A DNA stretch of 52,910 nt, from assembly GCA_031292455.1 (NCBI GenBank), contig JARLHC010000040.1:1-52910 (forward strand), read 5' to 3'. Of this stretch, positions 49,609 to 52,910 are shown one piece after another. The notes below the pieces were generated by a model. The model made no database searches. It was given only the letters and a program-made list of their open reading frames with translations, and was not told where the DNA came from. A program made the translations under genes and the position numbers. The DNA comes from Ignavibacteriaceae bacterium (GTDB lineage Bacteria; Bacteroidota; Ignavibacteria; Ignavibacteriales; Ignavibacteriaceae). Within the stretch, counting starts at the first letter, position 1. Every line of letters starts with the position of its first letter.

Positions 49609-49681
49609 AGCTGACGACCGGGATTGAACCGGTGACCTCATCCTTACCAAGGATGTGCTCTACCAACTGAGCTACGTCAGC
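49609..49681 (-). tRNA. tRNA-Thr (anticodon GGT)
   Basis: Acceptor GCTGACG (49681-49675) pairs with CGTCAGC (49616-49610), with discriminator T at 49609. The D arm is GCTC-AGTTGGTA-GAGC, the anticodon arm CATCC-TTGGTAA-GGATG with anticodon GGT, and the T arm ACCGG-TTCAATC-CCGGT. No CCA is encoded. Same strand as the rest of the cluster. Confidence 0.97.
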
Positions 49682-49736
49682 AATAAATAATTTATTTATT
49701 GCATTAGCTTAATTATTGCGGAGCCGAGGCTAAGAG

Positions 49737-49810
49737 AGCGGGAGACGGGGCTCGAACCCGCGACCAACAGCTTGGAAGGCTGTGACTCTAGCCAACTGAG
49801 TTACTCCCGC
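49737..49810 (-). tRNA. tRNA-Gly (anticodon TCC)
   Basis: Acceptor GCGGGAG (49810-49804) pairs with CTCCCGC (49744-49738), with discriminator T at 49737. The anticodon arm is ACAGC-CTTCCAA-GCTGT with anticodon TCC, and the T arm CGGG-type with GTTCGAGCC. No CCA is encoded. Between tRNA-Tyr and tRNA-Thr. Confidence 0.97.
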
Positions 49811-49883
49811 AAACAAATATCATTTTTTAAAAGAACTTATTTTATTAACATGGGTTTGAAATTCAGGTACGAAAACTCAGTAG

Positions 49884-49967
49884 TGGGCGGCGAGGGATTC
49901 GAACCCCCAAAGGCGTCAGCCAACGGATTTACAGTCCGCCCCGGCTCTCCAACTCCGGCGTCCGCCC
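49884..49967 (-). tRNA. tRNA-Tyr (anticodon GTA)
   Basis: Acceptor GGGCGGA (49967-49961) pairs with GCCGCCC (49891-49885) apart from the last pair (A-G), with discriminator A at 49884. Anticodon arm CGGA-CTGTAAA-TCCG gives GTA. The long variable arm is typical of class II tRNAs, so at 84 nt it is longer than the others. First gene of the tRNA-rpmG-secE-nusG transcript. Confidence 0.96.
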
Positions 49968-49987
49968 AGAATTACAAACGAGCCACA

Positions 49988-50016
49988 AATATATCTGTAT
50001 TAAAAATAAAATGCAA
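49988..50016 (-). promoter_or_regulatory. Predicted promoter of the tRNA-Tyr to nusG/rplK transcript
   Basis: On the minus strand TTGCAT (50016-50011) and TATATT (49993-49988) are spaced by 17 bases. The -10 box continues as TATATTTG, which also fits the TAnnTTTG element described for Bacteroidota. It lies about 20 bases before the tRNA-Tyr 5' end, and is the only convincing promoter upstream of this whole cluster. Confidence 0.7.
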
Positions 50017-50041
50017 ATCAAAAGAGGTAAGAAAAAGAGAA

Positions 50042-50581
50042 TCATTCCTTAGAATTAAGTGTCAATTCTATATTATATCCTTTCCCTTTTTCCAAATGGA
50101 AAATGACTGCTTTATATGCGTTATCCCATTCCCATTTTATCTTTTCGTTGTCAACAAGAACTTCTTTTGCACCTGCATCGGCTCTTATTACATAAACCGC
50201 TTTCATAGTCAATTGTGGAGTAGATATTTTGATAATATCTTCATCTTTAGACATTAAAAAATTCTTCTCTTTATTATTATCTGAATAATCGACATAATTA
50301 AAGATTACTGTATCTCCGGATTCTCCCGGGAAAGCATAAATATTCAAATTCTTACCATTTTCGCCACTATTCCATAACCTTGAATTTCCTTCCAGCATCT
50401 TCCCTGATATATAGAAAGAATTGCTTTTTACAAAAACAGGAATGTGATCAAGCGGAACAGTAAGTGTAATTTCTGATACACCTTGGTAAACTTGGCTCCT
50501 ATTATAAAAGTCGAACCATTTCCCTTTTGGAAGATAAACTTTCCTCGTATTGGAAGTATCTGATTCACCTATTAAAATCAA
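50042..50581 (-). pseudogene. C-terminal fragment of a GH31-family glycosidase
   Basis: The 179 codons correspond to the region just after the catalytic barrel of family 31 glycoside hydrolases (alpha-glucosidase/alpha-xylosidase): SNTRKVYLPKGKWFDFYNRS, then VPLDHIPVFVKSNSF and a distal beta-sandwich with YAFPGESGDTVIFNYVDYSD. The (beta/alpha)8 catalytic domain with both Asp residues is missing. The frame is preceded directly by an in-frame TAG and starts, if at all, at a TTG without a good ribosome site. The upstream DNA belongs to another gene. It is a truncated remnant, inactive as an enzyme. Codon content is still intact, so the loss may be recent. Confidence 0.75.
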
Positions 50582-50612
50582 CTATTGATAGTTCTCTCTT
50601 CTACTCCTGAAG

Positions 50613-51353
50613 CTATGGCTGTGAATCTCTTAATGAAAATCTTTCCTTCTCATCCGTAAATTCATGCCTGAACTCATTCCTGTAATTACAGAAAAATTTG
50701 AGCGGTTCTCCATAATTATCTTTTGAAACAATCGTAAAATAAAGGATACTATTCAAATATGAATTATAATTACTCCTCTCATCTGCATTAAAAGGAATAT
50801 CAACCTCAATTTGTTTATCAATCTTCATTTCAATAGGACTTGTCCTCACCTTGCTCAGGTGAAAATAATCCATCTCTTTCATCTTGGGATTAAAATAGCA
50901 AATAACCCCGATACCGGTTAAAACTTTTCCTCTCTTAAGTTGTTTCTCTGCTTTCTCACCTGATAAGATCGTAAGCTTAATCCCTTTCGATGAAATACTT
51001 GCTTCATTTATCTCATTTTTAATAAAAATTTCAGGAACAATGGTATTATATATAGTGGGTTTTTCAAATGTCAGAAAAGGATAATTCAATCTCTCTATTT
51101 TATGGAAAGCATCAAAAGCATTTATTTTTGATTTTAGCCAGAAATACTTTAACTCTGGGATGGAATTTACTACGCTGGCAAATTTAGCCAGGGGGATCAT
51201 TATGCTTCTTGATTTTATTGCCTCTGGTGTATTGCTTATTTTTACTTCACCGGGTGCTGCATAAATGAAAAATTTCCCTTTCCTTTTTCTTCCGATTATA
51301 CACCCTACTTTCCCGCTTACATCCCCTAAAATCTGATTTTTAAGTGTGCCCAT
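50613..51353 (-). CDS. DUF6266-like hypothetical protein
   Basis: The 246-residue product starts at an ATG with a perfect AGGAGG site seven bases upstream, so it is likely expressed. The N-terminus MGTLKNQILGDVSGKVGCII then GRKRKGKFFIYAAPGEVKIS resembles the short glycine-containing start of the DUF6266 family of Bacteroidota proteins (GILGGFSGKVGTVVGS pattern), followed by a helical segment and beta-rich domains. No signal peptide or catalytic motif is seen. The function of the family is unknown to me. It sits next to the GH31 remnant and a long noncoding stretch, an accessory-type setting. Confidence 0.6.
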   Translation of the reverse strand: MGTLKNQILGDVSGKVGCIIGRKRKGKFFIYAAPGEVKISNTPEAIKSRSIMIPLAKFASVVNSIPELKYFWLKSKINAFDAFHKIERLNYPFLTFEKPTIYNTIVPEIFIKNEINEASISSKGIKLTILSGEKAEKQLKRGKVLTGIGVICYFNPKMKEMDYFHLSKVRTSPIEMKIDKQIEVDIPFNADERSNYNSYLNSILYFTIVSKDNYGEPLKFFCNYRNEFRHEFTDEKERFSLRDSQP

Positions 51354-51457
51354 TTTATAACCTCCTGTAAAATAATCTAAAAAACAGTCAGAAAATTATC
51401 TATTAACCAATTATTCTATTCTTTAACTATTTACTATGATCCCTGTATGAACCTTTC

Positions 51458-51501
51458 AGCGACTGTAAAGCGATCTGGAAGCGACTTTGAAGCGACTTGG
51501 G
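51458..51501. repeat. Four tandem 11-base repeats
   Basis: Consecutive units AGCGACTGTAA, AGCGATCTGGA, AGCGACTTTGA and AGCGACTTGGG share the AGCGAnCT core. Because 11 is not a multiple of three, the repeats do not encode a repeated peptide. They lie about 100 bases upstream of the DUF6266-like gene start on its strand. Confidence 0.75.
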
Positions 51502-51602
51502 AAATTTCGGGGTTGGCTGTTCTAAATTCAAACTCCCCTGCTCCATCTCCCACTCCCACCTTTAAAAAAGTACCCCTCTACTATATACCTGCAGAAATTC
51601 AC

Positions 51603-51643
51603 TTTTTTGCCACTAAAAATTCAAACTATTTTAGTGCAAAAAA
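51603..51643. repeat. Imperfect inverted repeat with one bulge
   Basis: TTTTTTGCCACTAAAA (51603-51618) is complementary to TTTTAGTGCAAAAAA (51629-51643) apart from one extra C. The T-run is on the 5' side and the A-run on the 3' side of both strands, so this is not the layout of an intrinsic terminator. It could be an insertion scar or a protein-binding site. Confidence 0.6.
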
Positions 51644-51983
51644 TCGGTACCATTCGTTTTGCTCGCAATTCTAATCTTTCTTAAAATAGTACAACTCCCG
51701 TGCCATTAAATATTGAATTATTTCAGTATAAACCCCATCCCTCATTTTGCCAAATATAAGAATTTCGGCCTCTCACCTCTTTTTCAAAACTGAGAATTAT
51801 TAAAGCCCGCACCTCACAATCTGATGTTTTTTGGAAATATAACTGATCAAAGTCAATATTTTTTATTATTTTCTTAATTTCTTGAGGCAGGTTTCGGAGG
51901 TTAGAAAATAGAAATTCGATCGTCTTTTAATAGCAACCTGAATCTTAAATAGATACTCAGTAATGTTTAGGCGTATCTACCTT

Positions 51984-52205
51984 CTATGCCAAAATATTTG
52001 GGCTATATATAAAAATAGCGGAGGCTCTCTCCGCTATTTCCAATGTATCTTTTGGAATCGTAGGGAAGTATTGGTCGTAATTAATATTATATGGGTAATT
52101 CTGATCAAATATAAAAAAGCTGTAATTATTATTTTGACCAAATAAATTATTAATGGGATTAAACATTATAAATAAAATTAACAGAATTATATAGTTATTT
52201 TTCAT
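51984..52205 (-). CDS. Small secreted protein of unknown function
   Basis: The 73-residue ORF has a signal peptide (MKNNYIILLILFIMFNPINN then LFGQ), followed by an Asn/Tyr-rich mature part of about 47 residues (SFFIFDQNYPYNINYDQYFP). GGGAGAT five bases before the ATG and a two-base gap after the upstream gene support it as real and co-transcribed. No family is recognised. The short mature part may be a remnant of a longer secreted protein. Confidence 0.5.
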   Translation of the reverse strand: MKNNYIILLILFIMFNPINNLFGQNNNYSFFIFDQNYPYNINYDQYFPTIPKDTLEIAERASAIFIYSPNILA

Positions 52206-52207
52206 CT

Positions 52208-52910
52208 TTATCTCCCTAAAATAATATTATTGATATCTTGGGTTAATCTCCTCTTAAATTCTTCCCAGGGAACTGACTTACCATACCCCCAGGCATTATT
52301 AGCGTCGATAAGAATTCCATTTCCAATTGGATATCTGCCATAACTTGCGTCAGATCCTCCTCTAGGGTTCTCATAAAATAGTGTAATGCTAATAACATTT
52401 CTGTACTCCCCAGTTAGAAAACCAGAGAACACAGTTTCTCCTTTATGGAAATCAACATAGGGAACATAGTCCCCTGGGATATAAGAAAACATAAGTGTGT
52501 CTCCCGGTTTAAATTTATTTATTCCCTTTATTACGTCTAAAATTGTAGCATTTATTTCATATCGCGGATAAGTAAAATCTGCTGCACTACTATAATGTTG
52601 AACCAGATTTACTGAATTAATTTTATATTTCAATAAGTAATTTACCCACAATAACGTAGCGACTTTATTCCCCATTTTCTCGCGAATGATTCCGATTATC
52701 CCACTTTCTTTTCTAGATTTCAACAAATATTTACTCGCATTAAAAAAATCTTTATCATACGCCTGATACCTTAGACTAGCTATCTTCTTTATTTTATCTA
52801 AAGAGAGACTTTTCAAAACTTCTTTTTTAGGTTTCCCTACCTCTTTATCAAGGAACTGGATATAGTTATTTAATTCAGGTTGAGAGAGAGTTGAGTCTTG
52901 GGGGAAAATC
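52208..52910 (-). CDS. Unrecognised protein, N-terminus beyond window
   Basis: The frame is open to the right window edge (234 codons including the stop), so the start is outside. An internal TTG at 52816 could be misread as a start, but the upstream codons (STLSQPELNNYIQFLDKEVG) are protein-like. The C-terminal part contains a beta-rich stretch (YEINATILDVIKGINKFKPG, FHKGETVFSGFLTGEYR) and an end with GRYPIGNGILIDANNAWGYG before an amphipathic helix. It looks like an exported or surface protein. I cannot assign a family. Confidence 0.6.
   Translation of the reverse strand, partial: IFPQDSTLSQPELNNYIQFLDKEVGKPKKEVLKSLSLDKIKKIASLRYQAYDKDFFNASKYLLKSRKESGIIGIIREKMGNKVATLLWVNYLLKYKINSVNLVQHYSSAADFTYPRYEINATILDVIKGINKFKPGDTLMFSYIPGDYVPYVDFHKGETVFSGFLTGEYRNVISITLFYENPRGGSDASYGRYPIGNGILIDANNAWGYGKSVPWEEFKRRLTQDINNIILGR

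Larger units (their letters stand above)
51354..51983. other. Long intergenic region without credible genes
   Basis: 630 bases upstream of the DUF6266-like gene hold no ORF with a ribosome site that I would accept; one plus-strand frame of 75 codons (51447-51674) has biased, low-complexity content and no start signal. The region contains the 11-base tandem repeat (51458-51501), a C-rich stretch near 51530-51560, and a bulged inverted repeat (51603-51643). It may be a scar of past insertions. Confidence 0.5.

Noticed and set aside
49772-50257. 161-codon plus-strand ORF across the tRNA cluster
   Set aside because: It runs antisense through tRNA-Gly, tRNA-Tyr and the promoter, so it is a chance frame.
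51603-51643. Intrinsic terminator in the right intergenic region
   Set aside because: The T-run precedes rather than follows the stem on both strands.
51447-51674. 75-codon plus-strand ORF in the right intergenic region
   Set aside because: It spans the 11-base repeat and an inverted repeat, lacks a ribosome site and has Pro/Ser-biased composition.

Overview
The window looks like a chromosomal segment of an AT-rich, Gram-negative bacterium of the Ignavibacteria/Chlorobi branch of the Bacteroidota lineage. This is inferred from several features: a short primary sigma factor of Bacteroidota type (284 aa, no region 1.1), a large adenosylcobalamin-dependent ribonucleotide reductase, lipoprotein and outer-membrane style signal sequences, EutN/CcmL microcompartment vertex proteins and a protein of DUF6266 type. 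No rRNA, CRISPR array, phage or complete insertion sequence was recognised.

Left part (1-8,643): mixed genes in loose arrangement. There is a TPR protein cut by the window edge, a secreted PEBP-like protein, a 608-aa NMO/FabK-like flavoprotein candidate, a PAS-histidine kinase facing a stand-alone receiver protein, and a minus-strand run of ABC ATPase, ABC-2 permease and a LolA-like periplasmic protein. Middle part (8,970-18,807): class II ribonucleotide reductase (nrdJ) on the plus strand, converging on a minus-strand group that reads engB, a membrane GAF/degenerate-GGDEF protein, deoB, a possible small ORF, two EutN/CcmL genes, the primary sigma factor and an NlpC/P60 lipoprotein.

Main block (18,869-49,967): an almost uninterrupted 31-kb minus-strand information-processing cluster. 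In transcription order it is tRNA-Tyr, tRNA-Gly, tRNA-Thr, rpmG, tRNA-Trp, secE, nusG, rplK, rplA, rplJ, rplL, rpoB, rpoC, rpsL, rpsG, fusA, tuf, then the S10, spc and alpha operons down to rplQ. All of the beta, str, S10, spc and alpha operons are fused in ancestral order on one strand. Hairpins lie at the rplL/rpoB, rpoC/rpsL and tuf/rpsJ junctions and after rplQ. Canonical-looking promoters precede tRNA-Tyr and rpsL. A tRNA-Gln gene sits inside the spc operon between rplR and rpsE.

Right end (49,968-52,910): an accessory-looking stretch beside the tRNA cluster. It holds the isolated C-terminal piece of a family 31 glycosidase, a DUF6266-like protein, 630 bases with no credible gene but with an 11-base tandem repeat, and two unrecognised genes, one running off the window. 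No clearly new multi-gene system was found. The best candidates for a second look are the twin microcompartment vertex genes placed between deoB and the primary sigma factor, the 608-aa flavoprotein-like protein with a cysteine-rich tail, and the tRNA-Gln in the spc operon.
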